Assembly (NCBI RefSeq): GCF_000014185.1
Contig: NC_008148.1
Span: 1,840,001-1,904,000, forward strand
Source: Rubrobacter xylanophilus DSM 9941
GTDB lineage: Bacteria; Actinomycetota; Rubrobacteria; Rubrobacterales; Rubrobacteraceae
Length of the DNA stretch: 64,000 bases
Reading direction: 5' to 3'
Positions 53,638 through 63,164 of this stretch are shown here, piece by piece (the stretch's first letter is position 1; every line of letters begins with the position of its first letter). The notes beneath the pieces were generated by a model. The model saw only the letters and a list, made by a program, of their open reading frames with translations. It was not told the origin of the DNA and ran no database searches. Position numbers and translations under genes: made by a program.

Positions 53638-54356
53638 CTCGTCTCCTCCCCGCGGCGGGAGATCAGTTGAGCAACGGATCCTGACCACGCCCGGCGGTTT
53701 CCGTCTCTCTCCTCTCGCAATGCTCTGAGGAGCCCGGAGGATCCGGTCACCAAAGACTTGACCCGGCTGACTGCTTCCTGATCCAGTTGCGCGAACGCGA
53801 GGGCAAGGTCGAGTGCCGCGCTGCTCGGTTCCCGTTCGATACGATCCACCAGCCCTATGCCGAGAGCTTCTTCCGCGCCGACGGCGCGCATCGTAAGGCA
53901 GAGGTCCAGCGCGCGTCCTCTCCCTATGAGAGAAGGCAGTCCCCACCCCGCTACTGCGAGGCCGTGTCCTGGTCCAGCAACGCGCATCTTCGTCTCCGGC
54001 CCTGCGACCCGTAAGTCTGCTGCGACGACAAGTTGCACCCCCGCGCCGACGACGTGTCCGTTGATCGCCGCAACTACCGGGACAGGAAGCTTCACTATTT
54101 TCTCGTAGAGTTCGTAGAGCAGATCGCTGACCTTTGCTCGCTCCACATCCTCTATATCGAGGTCCACGCCGGAGCAAAACGCTTGCGAACTTGAGGAATC
54201 AAGGACAACTGAGCGCGCTTCTACATTATCAAGCGCCGAGATCAGGGCGCCCACTAAAGGCGCGTTGATGGCGTTCAGCCGGTCGGGTCGATTCAGACGA
54301 AGGCGCAGGACACCCTCAGCCGGACGGTCCGTCAATAGCTCGTCCCTCTCACTCAT
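53634..54356 (-). CDS. enoyl-CoA hydratase/isomerase
   Basis: A 240-residue crotonase. The first oxyanion-hole region is SSQAFCSGVDLDIEDVE and the second VVAAINGHVVGAGVQLVVAA. The usual Glu positions are partly altered (GPGHGLAVAGWGLPSLIGRG in place of ...PEVxxGLxPGxG), so isomerase or hydrolase activity is possible. Length is normal. It overlaps the acyl-CoA ligase start and is four bases after the VOC gene. Confidence 0.82.
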   Translation of the reverse strand: MSERDELLTDRPAEGVLRLRLNRPDRLNAINAPLVGALISALDNVEARSVVLDSSSSQAFCSGVDLDIEDVERAKVSDLLYELYEKIVKLPVPVVAAINGHVVGAGVQLVVAADLRVAGPETKMRVAGPGHGLAVAGWGLPSLIGRGRALDLCLTMRAVGAEEALGIGLVDRIEREPSSAALDLALAFAQLDQEAVSRVKSLVTGSSGLLRALREERDGNRRAWSGSVAQLISRRGEETR

Positions 54357-54360
54357 CCTC

Positions 54361-54765
54361 TCAAGATATCTGCTCGCAGAGTTCTACCAGTATCCCACCG
54401 AAAGCCTTCGGATCTAGGAACGCTATGCGCGTGCCGCCTGCTCCGGGCATCGGAGCATCGCCCATCGGCTCCACGCCGCGCGCTGCCAACTCCTCCAATG
54501 CTGCTTCCAGGTCGTCAACCTCGAAGGCAACGTGCTGAATCCCCGGCCCCTGCTGGCGCAGGTAGTGGGCGTTGAAGCCCCGGTCCGTGAGGGGTTTGAT
54601 CAGCTCGACCAGCGTCTCGCCACACGGCAGGAACGCGATGTCCAGTTCATCCCCATACCGCTCGATGTGGTCGAGTTCCAGGCCGAGATTATCGGTAAAA
54701 CTCCGCATCGCCTTATCGAGGTCGTGAACGACGATACCCAGGTGATTGACGCGACGGATATTCAC
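54361..54765 (-). CDS. VOC/glyoxalase-superfamily protein (methylmalonyl-CoA epimerase-like)
   Basis: A 134-residue vicinal-oxygen-chelate protein. RRVNHLGIVVHDLDKAMRSF and GPGIQHVAFEVDDLEAALEE carry the metal His residues, with Glu ligands in TLVELIKPL and GILVELCEQ. This arrangement matches methylmalonyl-CoA epimerases. The GTG start at 54765 overlaps the cyclase-family stop by four bases. In this operon it may isomerise a CoA-ester intermediate. Confidence 0.8.
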   Translation of the reverse strand: MNIRRVNHLGIVVHDLDKAMRSFTDNLGLELDHIERYGDELDIAFLPCGETLVELIKPLTDRGFNAHYLRQQGPGIQHVAFEVDDLEAALEELAARGVEPMGDAPMPGAGGTRIAFLDPKAFGGILVELCEQIS

Positions 54766-55415
54766 CGTCCCAACTCCGCGACGACACGTGTCGGTCCTCC
54801 GTTCTCCCCGACGAGCCTCAAGGGGAAGGCCGTCACCTCGAACCCGTCTCTTGGGAGATCCGGCAGGCGCATGAGGTTCTCGATCAGGAGTACGTCCGCG
54901 CCTAGCAAGATCGTGTGGTTGGGCCACGGTTTGGTGTCGTCTACGGCAAAGTCTAACCCAAGTGCGGACGGCGACGCCTCTGCCAACGCAGACGCGGCAT
55001 CCCGGGCCAGATAAGGGTTCGCCCCGTAGAGCTTTTCGCTCTCCCATGCCTGATCGGACCACCCAGTTGCCAGCATAAGGATCGCACCCTCCACTTCCGA
55101 GGGATCGAATCCTGCCTTCTCCAAGTGCTCCAGGCTGATAGGCGCCCCAGGCTCTGCCAGTTCCCTGAGATCCAGGCGCACTCCAGGACGGCGGAACCTC
55201 TCGATAGGAACCTCGTCTATGGTGGCCCCGTCCTTGATAAAGTGAGACGGCGCGTCTATGTGCGTTCCTGTGTGAATGCTGAAAGTCATCGTTGTGTTCC
55301 GTACGCCGTCCCGCTCCAGCGTCGTGAGCGGCTCCAGTCGCGGACACGGATGACCCGGGACCGGAATAGTCTTTTCCGAAAACGGCATCGTAAGGTCGAG
55401 GAGTCTCTTGCCCAT
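54762..55415 (-). CDS. cyclase-family hydrolase (kynurenine-formamidase-like)
   Basis: A 217-residue Zn-dependent hydrolase of the Cyclase family with the metal motif HTGTHIDAPSHF. Arg/Glu-rich strands and a conserved Asp-rich segment (LGLDFAVDDTKPWPNHTILL) follow. Relatives act on N-formylkynurenine, isatin or ring lactams. It starts the minus-strand operon with VOC, ECH, AMP-ligase, SDR and CoxG genes, opposite the Mo-hydroxylase operon. Confidence 0.82.
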   Translation of the reverse strand: MGKRLLDLTMPFSEKTIPVPGHPCPRLEPLTTLERDGVRNTTMTFSIHTGTHIDAPSHFIKDGATIDEVPIERFRRPGVRLDLRELAEPGAPISLEHLEKAGFDPSEVEGAILMLATGWSDQAWESEKLYGANPYLARDAASALAEASPSALGLDFAVDDTKPWPNHTILLGADVLLIENLMRLPDLPRDGFEVTAFPLRLVGENGGPTRVVAELGR

Positions 55416-55542
55416 CCGCCACCCCCTGTAGTTTGCGTCTCAGTAGGATTCAATATAATATTAAATATAACGACTGTAAAGTGCTAGCACAATACAAATT
55501 CTTCCGAGGCAAGAAGATGAAGGGGAAACGGAAAGGGACCAA
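55416..55542. promoter_or_regulatory. divergent promoter region between cyclase and Mo-hydroxylase operons
   Basis: Very AT-rich (ATATAATATTAAATATAA, 55453-55470), with a perfect palindrome GTGCTAGCAC at 55481-55490. The palindrome lies centrally, so one regulator could control both operons; the FCD-type GntR gene at 63165 is a candidate. Confidence 0.55.
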
Positions 55543-56406
55543 GTGAAACCAACCGCTTTCGAGTTTCGGAGGGCGAGCACAGTAGAAGAAGCCGTTGAGC
55601 AACTCGTCGAGCTAGGAGATGACGCGAAACTGCTGGCCGGCGGCCAGAGCCTGATCGCTATGATGAACTTCAGACTAGTACGCCCTTCCGCACTCGTAGA
55701 CATAAATGGGATCTCTGATCTCCAATACTTAGAGCCCGATGGCGAAGGGCTCAAGATTGGGGCGCTCACGCCGCACCGTTGGGTCGAGCTAATGGAGGAT
55801 CCCGATATCCTTGAGGGCTTTTCGGTACTCAAGAGAGCGGCTCGTTGGGTCGGCCACTACCCCATTCGTACCCGCGGAACCTTCGGCGGTAGCATCGCCC
55901 ATGCAGACCCTTCTGCGGAATGGTGCATGCTGGCGCTCTTGCTGGATGCCGAAATCGTAGCCGTTGGGCCGGCGGGGGAGCGCGTGATCCCGGCATCCGA
56001 CTTCTTCCATGGCTTCTTCATGACCGATTTGCAACCAGACGAGATGCTGCTGGAAGTGCGTTTTCCAAGGCCTACCGCCCACGCCGCGCTGCAGGAGTTC
56101 TCCCGGCGCGCCGGGGACTTCGCCATCGTGGCCGCTGCCGTCGCTCTGGATATCCGCGACGGTGCGTGCGACTCAGCGCGAGTCGTGCTCGGAGGCGTGG
56201 CGGACGTTCCCCTGCGCATTGAGCAGGCAGAGAAGGTCCTGGAGGGGGCGGACGTAGAACCGGAAGTATTCCGGGAGGCCGGACGGGAAGCAGCGAAGGC
56301 CATAGACCCACCCTCGGATGTCCACGGGAGCGCGGAGTACCGGAGGGATCTCGCCGCTGTGCTGGTCGAGAGAGCCCTGAGAGAGGCAGCGGGCAATGAC
56401 GGGTAA
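55543..56406 (+). CDS. FAD-binding medium subunit of a molybdenum hydroxylase
   Basis: A 287-residue CoxM/xanthine-dehydrogenase FAD subunit. The N-terminal dinucleotide-binding region is AKLLAGGQSLIAMMNFRL, then IRTRGTFGGSIAHADPSAEW, with the CO-dehydrogenase flavoprotein C-terminal domain after it. It transfers electrons from the Fe-S clusters to an acceptor. GTG 55543 follows GGAAAGGG. Its 3' end overlaps the first large subunit by 11 bases. Confidence 0.87.
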   Translation: MKPTAFEFRRASTVEEAVEQLVELGDDAKLLAGGQSLIAMMNFRLVRPSALVDINGISDLQYLEPDGEGLKIGALTPHRWVELMEDPDILEGFSVLKRAARWVGHYPIRTRGTFGGSIAHADPSAEWCMLALLLDAEIVAVGPAGERVIPASDFFHGFFMTDLQPDEMLLEVRFPRPTAHAALQEFSRRAGDFAIVAAAVALDIRDGACDSARVVLGGVADVPLRIEQAEKVLEGADVEPEVFREAGREAAKAIDPPSDVHGSAEYRRDLAAVLVERALREAAGNDG

Positions 56407-58783
56407 CTGTACATCGTGCAGACCGGAGCGGTGGGTCGGCCAGTCCGTTCCCAGGGTCGAGGACGCTCGCCACCTCACTGGCAGGGGCATGTTCGTGGAT
56501 GACATCGAACGCCCGTGGATCCTCTACGCTGCTTTCGTCCGATCACCCTTCAGTGCAGCACACATTCAAGAGGTGTCGGTCGAAGAGGCCCTGAAGGTGC
56601 CCGGCGTGGAAACGGTGATAACCGCCGCCGATCTCGACGGTTTCCCCGGCATCAAACCCCTACTCCATCGTCCCGAGTTCGTCCCGGTCGAGATGCCATT
56701 GCTTTGCGGAAGGGAGGTCCGGCACGCCGGCGAGCCCGTGGCTTTGGTGCTGGCGGATTGCCCACATGTAGCAGAGGATGGGGCCGAAGCCGTTGTGGTC
56801 AAGTACGAACGCCGGGAACCTGTGGTCTCGCTAGATGGAGCCCTTGCCGAGGGTGCACCGAGGGTGCACGAAGAAATGAAAGACAACGTGCTTCTCGACG
56901 TGAGTGATCCTGAAAACCCGGAGCTTGACAAGATCTTCGAGCAAGCCCCTGTCGTCGTCGCAGCCACGTTCGATACGGGACGGCTCTCGGCGGTTCCCAT
57001 GGAGGGACGGGCCTGCCTCGCCGAGTGGGACGCGCGGGAAGACACACTGATCCTGTACACCTCCACACAGGTTCCGTTTATAGTGCGTACCGCCGTTGCT
57101 GATGCCCTCAAACTCCCGCAGCAACGCGTCCGCGTCATAGCTCCCGACGTAGGCGGGGGCTTCGGGCAGAAGTGCGTCGTCAGCCGCGAAGAGTTGCTGG
57201 TGTCCATCGCCGCCCTGCGTCTGGGTCGTCCGGTGAAGTGGACCGAGGACCGGCAAGAGAACCTCACGGCGGCGTTCCACGGGCACGAGCAGCAGTACAA
57301 AGCGTCCGCCGCCTTCGACGAGAAGGGAAAGCTGCTGGGTCTGAAAGTGGATATCCTGTGCGACGTGGGGGCTTACTCGTGCTATCCCTTCACCTGCGGG
57401 GTAGAGCCGCTCATGGCGGCGACGGAGATGCCTGGTGTCTATCAGTTGGAACACTACCAATCTCGGGCACGCGCGGTAGCGACAAACAAAGCCCCGATGG
57501 CTCCGTACCGGGGTGTGTCGCGTCCTCAGTTCACCTTCGTCATGGAACGTCTGATGCAGAAGGCGGCCAAACGCCTGGGGCTGGACGCTGTCGAGATCCG
57601 GAGACGCAACCTTCCTTCCTTAGAGGACTTTCCCTATGAGAGCCCTACGGGTGTAGTTTACGACCCCGGCAGCTACGTCGAATCCCTCGAGAAGTGCGCC
57701 AAGGTGTTCAATTTTAGCACCTGGAAAGAGAGACAGGAAAAAGCAAGACGTGCAGGGCGGCTGATTGGGATCGGCTTCTCCTGTTTTGGAGAGCGGACCG
57801 GTTACGGGACGCGCGCGTTCGCGCTCAGGAAGATGGCTATTACCCCGGGCGCAGATAATGCTCGCCTGAGGATGGATCCTTCGGGGAACGTCACCCTCAC
57901 GGTCGGCACGTGCGGTCACGGACAGGGACATCAGACTACTCTTGCCCAGATCGCCGCCGACGAGCTCGGCTTACCCCTTGAGAAGATAGTGGTGCGCCAA
58001 GGAGACACTGAAGCTGCGCCCTACGGCTGGGGGACCTTCGCCAGCCGCTCGGCGGTCGTCGGAGGTGGAGCTACGAAGAGGGCTGCCGCACTCCTTGCAG
58101 AGCGGATCAAGGAGGTCGCGAGCTACCTACTCGAGGCTGCCAGCAGGGATCTCGAGATCAAGGAGGGCAGGGTTTTCGTGGTTGGATCGCCTGACCGCTA
58201 CGTCACGGTGGAGCAGGTGGCACGCGCGGTCCACCTTGAAGCCCACCTGCTGCCCGAGGGAGAGGCGGGAATGCTGGACGCCAGCGCCGGTTTCGACCCT
58301 CCTGGCACGTTCTCGAACGCTACCCACGGCGTCGTGGTCGAGGTGGACCCGGAAACCGGCGACGTTCGAATCGAACGCTACGTAGTGGTGGAGGACTGCG
58401 GGATCATGATCAACCCTATGATAGTCGAGGGCCAGGTGCGGGGAGGCGTGGCCCAGGGGATCGCTGCAGCTCTCTATGAACAGTTTGTCTACGACGATGA
58501 AGGGCAGCCCGTGACCTCCACACTGATGGACTATCTCGTCCCGACCACGACGGAGATACCACCAATCGAGATCCTTCACCTGGAGACGCCCTGCGAATAC
58601 ACAGAGACGGGAGCCAAAGGTATGGGAGAGGGCGGAACCATGGGAGCGCCCGCCGCCGTAGCCAGCGCGGTGGCCGACGCCCTGTCACACCTCGATATCG
58701 AGATCGACCACCTCCCCATCACGCCAGACCGTCTGCGTGCTGCCATCAAGGAGTCGAGAGCCTATGGAGGGAGCGCTAAATGA
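56396..58783 (+). CDS. molybdopterin-binding large subunit 1 of a molybdenum hydroxylase
   Basis: A 795-residue xanthine-dehydrogenase/CoxL-family large subunit. Mo-cofactor motifs include GGGFGQKCVV and GQGHQTTLAQIAADELGL, with the catalytic Glu in GAKGMGEGGTMGAPAAV. The active-site loop reads APYRGVSRPQ, not the AYRCSFR of true CO dehydrogenase, so it oxidises an organic substrate. It is co-translated with the FAD subunit and with the 2Fe-2S gene (ATGA overlap at 58780). Confidence 0.85.
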   Translation: MTGNCTSCRPERWVGQSVPRVEDARHLTGRGMFVDDIERPWILYAAFVRSPFSAAHIQEVSVEEALKVPGVETVITAADLDGFPGIKPLLHRPEFVPVEMPLLCGREVRHAGEPVALVLADCPHVAEDGAEAVVVKYERREPVVSLDGALAEGAPRVHEEMKDNVLLDVSDPENPELDKIFEQAPVVVAATFDTGRLSAVPMEGRACLAEWDAREDTLILYTSTQVPFIVRTAVADALKLPQQRVRVIAPDVGGGFGQKCVVSREELLVSIAALRLGRPVKWTEDRQENLTAAFHGHEQQYKASAAFDEKGKLLGLKVDILCDVGAYSCYPFTCGVEPLMAATEMPGVYQLEHYQSRARAVATNKAPMAPYRGVSRPQFTFVMERLMQKAAKRLGLDAVEIRRRNLPSLEDFPYESPTGVVYDPGSYVESLEKCAKVFNFSTWKERQEKARRAGRLIGIGFSCFGERTGYGTRAFALRKMAITPGADNARLRMDPSGNVTLTVGTCGHGQGHQTTLAQIAADELGLPLEKIVVRQGDTEAAPYGWGTFASRSAVVGGGATKRAAALLAERIKEVASYLLEAASRDLEIKEGRVFVVGSPDRYVTVEQVARAVHLEAHLLPEGEAGMLDASAGFDPPGTFSNATHGVVVEVDPETGDVRIERYVVVEDCGIMINPMIVEGQVRGGVAQGIAAALYEQFVYDDEGQPVTSTLMDYLVPTTTEIPPIEILHLETPCEYTETGAKGMGEGGTMGAPAAVASAVADALSHLDIEIDHLPITPDRLRAAIKESRAYGGSAK

Positions 58784-59355
58784 AGGATATGCACCCCGTG
58801 GAGATCACCGTCAACGGCCGCGTCCACGAGATCGAGGTCGAGTCCCGACGGACGCTGGCCGACGTTCTGCGCCACGATTTAGGCTACACGGGTACTCACC
58901 TCGGATGCGAGCACGGTATCTGTGGCGCCTGCACCGTTCTGCTCGACGGTCTACCGGTCAGATCGTGCCTCCTCTTCGGCGTTCAGGCCAACGGATGCGA
59001 AGTCGAGACCGTCGAGGGGCTCGAGTCGGACGGGCACCTCAATCCCTTGCAGGAGGCATTTTCTGCCAATCACGCACTGCAATGCGGCTTCTGTACTCCT
59101 GGTTTCCTCATGCTCGCGACCGCGTTTTTGCGGGAGAATCCCAACCCTACGGAGGAAGAGATACGAGAGGTCATGTCCTCCAACCTGTGCCGGTGCACGG
59201 GCTACCAGGGCATCATAGACGCGGTGCGGGCGGCGGCGGGCAAAGGTGAGAAGCCGAAGGCGGTCGTCGAGAAAACGGTCGCTACGGAAGCCTCCGAAGA
59301 TAAGAGAGTCGAGGGAGTATCCCCGCTCCGAGACGCAGGAGGCCACGGTCAATGA
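58780..59355 (+). CDS. [2Fe-2S] small subunit of a molybdenum hydroxylase
   Basis: A 191-residue CoxS-type protein. The plant-ferredoxin-like cluster (HLGCEHGICGACTVLLDG) and the second, helical cluster (QCGFCTPGFL...CRCTGYQGI) have all eight cysteines. The C-terminus is ~40 residues longer than usual and charged (KPKAVVEKTVATEASEDKR). It sits between the two large-subunit genes, overlapping both by four bases. Confidence 0.9.
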   Translation: MKDMHPVEITVNGRVHEIEVESRRTLADVLRHDLGYTGTHLGCEHGICGACTVLLDGLPVRSCLLFGVQANGCEVETVEGLESDGHLNPLQEAFSANHALQCGFCTPGFLMLATAFLRENPNPTEEEIREVMSSNLCRCTGYQGIIDAVRAAAGKGEKPKAVVEKTVATEASEDKRVEGVSPLRDAGGHGQ

Positions 59356-61679
59356 GCGTTATCGGACAGCGTATCGGACGCCTCGAAGACCGGCGTCTGT
59401 TGCGTGGCCTCGGCCACTTCGTCGACGACGTCGACCGGGCGGGACAGTTGTGGATGAGGGTGCTCAGGGCTCCGCTCGCTCATGCCCGGATCTTGAGCAT
59501 CAAGGCGGAGAAGGCGCTCGCGCTCCCTGGGGTCGAGATGGTTCTCACCGGGGACGACCTCGCCTGGGTAAAACCCATTCCTGTCCGCACGCGCACCGAG
59601 CACCCACTCGACGACTTCCTGCAGCCTGTACTCGCGCGGGAGAGGGTGCGCTACGTGGGAGAGCCCGTCGCCGTGGTACTGGCGGATGACGCTTACCTCG
59701 CCGAGGACGCAGCGGAGTTGGTCGAGGTGGAGTACGAGGAACTACCCGTCGTGCTGGACGCCCGAGAGGCTATTCGATCTGATGCCCCGCAACTCAGGGA
59801 CGAGGTTGGGAATGAAGCGGCTACGCTATCCATGGGCTACGGAGACATCGAAGAGGCGTTCCGGAACGCCTCGCGGGTCATAGAGGCAGAGTTCAAGATC
59901 GGACGTCACTCGGGAGTCCCACTAGAAACCAGGGGACTTGTAGCCGAATACGATCGCGGCAGCGATCACCTCACCATCTGGGGCTCGACCAAGGTGCCGC
60001 ATTTCAACCGGCGAGTGCTCGCGCAGCTTCTGGACATGCCCCTCAGCAGGATAAGCATAAAAAAGACTGACGCAGGGGGCGGCTTCGGTGTCAGAGGTGA
60101 GTTCTACCCAGAGGACTTTCTCGTTCCCTATCTCGCTCGCAAGACCGGTCGGCCGGTCAAGTGGATCGAGGATCGAGCTGAACATCTCATAGCAACGAAC
60201 CATTCCAGGGAGCAACGTCACCGTCTCCAAGCTGCTTTCGATAACGAGAATCGGCTGCTGGCCCTGCGTGACGAGGTGTGGCACGACAACGGTGCCTACG
60301 TCCGCACCCACGGCGTTATCGTAGCCGACCTGACGCTGGCGATGCTACCAGGGCCCTACAGAGTGCCGGCGTACGAAGGCACGGCGCATGTTGCGCTGAC
60401 GAACAAGACCCCGTGCGGCACCTTCCGCGGGCCGGGCCGCTTCGAGTCGACGTTTGCCCGTGAGCACTTGCTCGATGTGGCCGCCGCAGAGCTTGGCGTC
60501 GACCGGCTGGAGTTGCGGAGAATCAACCTCCTCGACCCTTCAGAGATACCGCACGTCAGACCGTTGTCGACACTCAGCACCGATGTGATCCTCGATGCCG
60601 GGGATTACGGGGGCCTGTTGGACAAGGCACTGCAACACTCCGGCTTCGAGGATTGGGTGGAAGAGGCGCGGGAGTTGCGCGATCAGGGGCGCCTAGTCGG
60701 GACCGGCATTGGCTACTTCCTGGAGAAGAGCGGTCTGGGCCCCTACGAGGAGGCCACCGTCGAGGTCGATCCCACCGGCTCCGTCCGGGTGCTCACCGGC
60801 GGCGCGTCGCTTGGACAGGGCATCGAGACGGTCCTAGCTCAGATCGCCGCAGACCAGCTGAGTGTTCCTCCGGAGGAGATCGAGGTTATCCACACCGACA
60901 CCGACTTGCTCCCCGACGGGGTCGGCTCGTGGGCGAGCCGATCCACCGTAGTGGGAGGCAGCGCAGTGATGCTGGCGGCGAAGGCAACGGTGGAGAAGGC
61001 GTTGAGGGTCGCGGCCGAGGTGCTAGAAGCCTCGACCGAAGATCTGTTTCTGGAGTCATCAGAGGTGAAGGTAGCGGGTTCACCCGACAAGGCCTTAACC
61101 CTAGGAAAGTTGGCGGAGGCATGTGATCCCCAACGCAGCGCTGCCATGGGAGAGGAACCAGGACTCGGCGCTCGCCGCACCTTTTCGGTGGAACACATGA
61201 CCTACCCATACGGAGTGCATCTGGCGCAGGTGGAGGTAGATCCAGAAACCGGAGGGGTAGAGGTCAGGCGTTACTTTGTCGCCTACGAGATCGGCCGCGC
61301 TATTAATCCCACGCTCGTCGAGGGGCAGCTAATAGGGGGAGCGGCGCAGGGTATCGGAGGGTCACTGTTCGAAGAGTTCCGCTACGACGAGTCGGGACAG
61401 CCTCTCGCCTCGACCTTTATCGACTACTTGGAGCCGACGGTCGCTGAGATTCCCCAAGTGAGGACCCTCATCTGCGAAGACGCGCCATCGCCCGGCAACC
61501 CCCTAGGGCTCAAGGGAGCCGGCGAGGGAGGGGCCGTAGGATGCGGAGCGGCCATAGCCGGTGCTGTCGAAGACGCGCTGAGGACGCCGGGGGCGATCAC
61601 AGAGTTGCCCATAACCCCCGATAGGATACGCGGCCTCGCGCGCCGCAGAGACAGGCCGACCCGCCTCGGGGCTACGTAA
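59352..61679 (+). CDS. molybdopterin-binding large subunit 2 of a molybdenum hydroxylase
   Basis: A 775-residue paralog of the upstream large subunit. It has AGGGFGVRGEFYPEDFL, GQGIETVLAQIAADQLSV and the catalytic region GLKGAGEGGAVGCGAAI. Its loop CGTFRGPGRFE differs from that of subunit 1, implying a second substrate or hydroxylation step. A single FAD and a single 2Fe-2S subunit serve both. It ends at a strong palindromic terminator. Confidence 0.85.
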   Translation: MSVIGQRIGRLEDRRLLRGLGHFVDDVDRAGQLWMRVLRAPLAHARILSIKAEKALALPGVEMVLTGDDLAWVKPIPVRTRTEHPLDDFLQPVLARERVRYVGEPVAVVLADDAYLAEDAAELVEVEYEELPVVLDAREAIRSDAPQLRDEVGNEAATLSMGYGDIEEAFRNASRVIEAEFKIGRHSGVPLETRGLVAEYDRGSDHLTIWGSTKVPHFNRRVLAQLLDMPLSRISIKKTDAGGGFGVRGEFYPEDFLVPYLARKTGRPVKWIEDRAEHLIATNHSREQRHRLQAAFDNENRLLALRDEVWHDNGAYVRTHGVIVADLTLAMLPGPYRVPAYEGTAHVALTNKTPCGTFRGPGRFESTFAREHLLDVAAAELGVDRLELRRINLLDPSEIPHVRPLSTLSTDVILDAGDYGGLLDKALQHSGFEDWVEEARELRDQGRLVGTGIGYFLEKSGLGPYEEATVEVDPTGSVRVLTGGASLGQGIETVLAQIAADQLSVPPEEIEVIHTDTDLLPDGVGSWASRSTVVGGSAVMLAAKATVEKALRVAAEVLEASTEDLFLESSEVKVAGSPDKALTLGKLAEACDPQRSAAMGEEPGLGARRTFSVEHMTYPYGVHLAQVEVDPETGGVEVRRYFVAYEIGRAINPTLVEGQLIGGAAQGIGGSLFEEFRYDESGQPLASTFIDYLEPTVAEIPQVRTLICEDAPSPGNPLGLKGAGEGGAVGCGAAIAGAVEDALRTPGAITELPITPDRIRGLARRRDRPTRLGAT

Positions 61680-61686
61680 GACGGTT

Positions 61687-61710
61687 GGCGCCGCGCTGCA
61701 GCGCGGCGCC
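61687..61710. terminator. bidirectional hairpin terminator
   Basis: A 24-base perfect inverted repeat (12-bp arms, GGCGCCGCGCTG and its complement) lies between the convergent Mo-hydroxylase and MFS genes. A GAACCTTTC tail follows on the plus side. Too GC-rich and without a long U run, so possibly a stabilising or rho-linked hairpin rather than a strong intrinsic terminator. Confidence 0.6.
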
Positions 61711-61725
61711 GAACCTTTCAGTGTG

Positions 61726-63105
61726 CTACACCTCTTTAGCGACCTCCTCCGAAGAGTCGGAGACGGTATCGGACAAGGCTCGCCTCTTCGTCTCGACGCC
61801 GAGCAGGAAGACCACGATCCCTCCCACTATGAAGGAGGCGGACCACAGGGAGAGGACGTATAGCAGGGAGCCGCCCGCCGTCGTCGCGAGACCGAACAAT
61901 ATACCCCCGAGGATCGGGGCGAAGACGCCAGCGATCCTAGACATGCCGCTCGCCCACCCCATGCCGGTAGCACGGATCTCGGTCGGGTAGAGCTCGGGCG
62001 TCCACGCGTAGAGCGCCCCCCAGGCCCCCAAAGAGAAGAAGCTCATCAGGATGGAGGCGGTGAGTATCCAACCGAAGCCTGATGCGGTAGCGAATAGAAA
62101 GGTGAACACGCCGCTCGCCAGGAGGTAGAGACCAAGGGTGTTCCGCCGGCCTATGCGTTCGATCAGGTACGCGGCAGAAAAGTACCCTGGCAACTGCGCC
62201 AGCGCAAGGATGAAGGTACTCTGGTACGTTCGGAGGGGCGAGAAGCCCTGCTCGGCGAAGGTTGAAGGTAGCCATGTGAAGATGCCGTAGTAGGCGAGGG
62301 CGACGCAGAACCAGGCGATCCATAACATCAGGGTCGAGCGCCGTATCCCGGGCACCCAGAGCCGCGTAACGGTGACCCCACCCTGCCTTTCACCAGCGAC
62401 CAGGGTCTGCTCGGGGGCGGGCCGACCATTCTCCGCCGCTATGCCGGTGAGAATTTCTTTGGCCTCATCTGCCCTCCCAGAGATGGCTAGAAAGCGCGGC
62501 GACTCCGGTATGCTCTTGCGGATCCAGAGCACCAGTAGCGCCGCTAACGCCGACGCTGCGAGCAGCGGGCGCCAGCCGAAGCTCGGTACAAGGAGCCACG
62601 CAAGCCCGGCAGCCAGGATCGTACCGACGGCCCAGAAACTTTCGAGTATGACTAGGTTGCGCCCCCGGTTCTCGCTAGGCAAGAACTCGGCGTAGACCGA
62701 GAAATCGAGCGGGAGCGCGCCGCCGAGGCCGAAGCCCGTGATGAAGCGAAGCACCGCCAACCACTCCCAGCTCGGCGCGAAAGCGGACAGCAGTCCGAAT
62801 ACTGCGAAGGTCAGTACCGTCAGCTGAAAGCCCGTGCGCCGACCTATGTAATCTGAAACGGTTCCCCAAAACCAGGCGCCGACCAGCATCCCAGCGAATG
62901 TTGCGGTAGCGATCAGACCAGCCTGGGCTGGAGAGATCGCGAACTCGGCGATTATGGAAGGGAGCGCGAATCCTAGCATCAGGATCTCTGCGCTGTCCGC
63001 TACCCACGTCACCCCACAAACGGCCAGCAGACGCTTCTGAAACCGACCGAAGCCGATCCGATCGATGGCCTCCTGCACGGTCATCGTTCCGTTCCCAGCG
63101 CTCAT
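61726..63105 (-). CDS. MFS transporter (sugar-porter/aromatic-acid symporter type)
   Basis: A 459-residue MFS permease. Helix-loop motifs are WGTVSDYIGRRTGFQ and a second ERIGRRNTLGLY, with LRFITGFGLGGALPLDFSVY after it. The pattern recalls the aromatic acid:H+ symporter and niacin-porter groups. The start ATG at 63105 follows GGAAGGTCAAC. Adjacent to the Mo-hydroxylase operon and a GntR gene, it probably imports that pathway's substrate. Confidence 0.85.
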   Translation of the reverse strand: MSAGNGTMTVQEAIDRIGFGRFQKRLLAVCGVTWVADSAEILMLGFALPSIIAEFAISPAQAGLIATATFAGMLVGAWFWGTVSDYIGRRTGFQLTVLTFAVFGLLSAFAPSWEWLAVLRFITGFGLGGALPLDFSVYAEFLPSENRGRNLVILESFWAVGTILAAGLAWLLVPSFGWRPLLAASALAALLVLWIRKSIPESPRFLAISGRADEAKEILTGIAAENGRPAPEQTLVAGERQGGVTVTRLWVPGIRRSTLMLWIAWFCVALAYYGIFTWLPSTFAEQGFSPLRTYQSTFILALAQLPGYFSAAYLIERIGRRNTLGLYLLASGVFTFLFATASGFGWILTASILMSFFSLGAWGALYAWTPELYPTEIRATGMGWASGMSRIAGVFAPILGGILFGLATTAGGSLLYVLSLWSASFIVGGIVVFLLGVETKRRALSDTVSDSSEEVAKEV

Positions 63106-63164
63106 GTTGACCTTCCTTCCACCTTACGCTTCATACGGTCGGCTGTCCCGAACTTCCCACCAAG

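Noticed and set aside
53634-54356. Classical enoyl-CoA hydratase with both catalytic Glu
   Set aside because: The usual PEVxxGLxPGxG segment is altered, so only the crotonase family, not hydratase activity, is claimed.
56396-58783. Carbon monoxide dehydrogenase large subunit (CoxL form I)
   Set aside because: The diagnostic AYRCSFR loop with its copper-binding Cys is absent; the loop reads APYRGVSRPQ, so CO oxidation is not supported.
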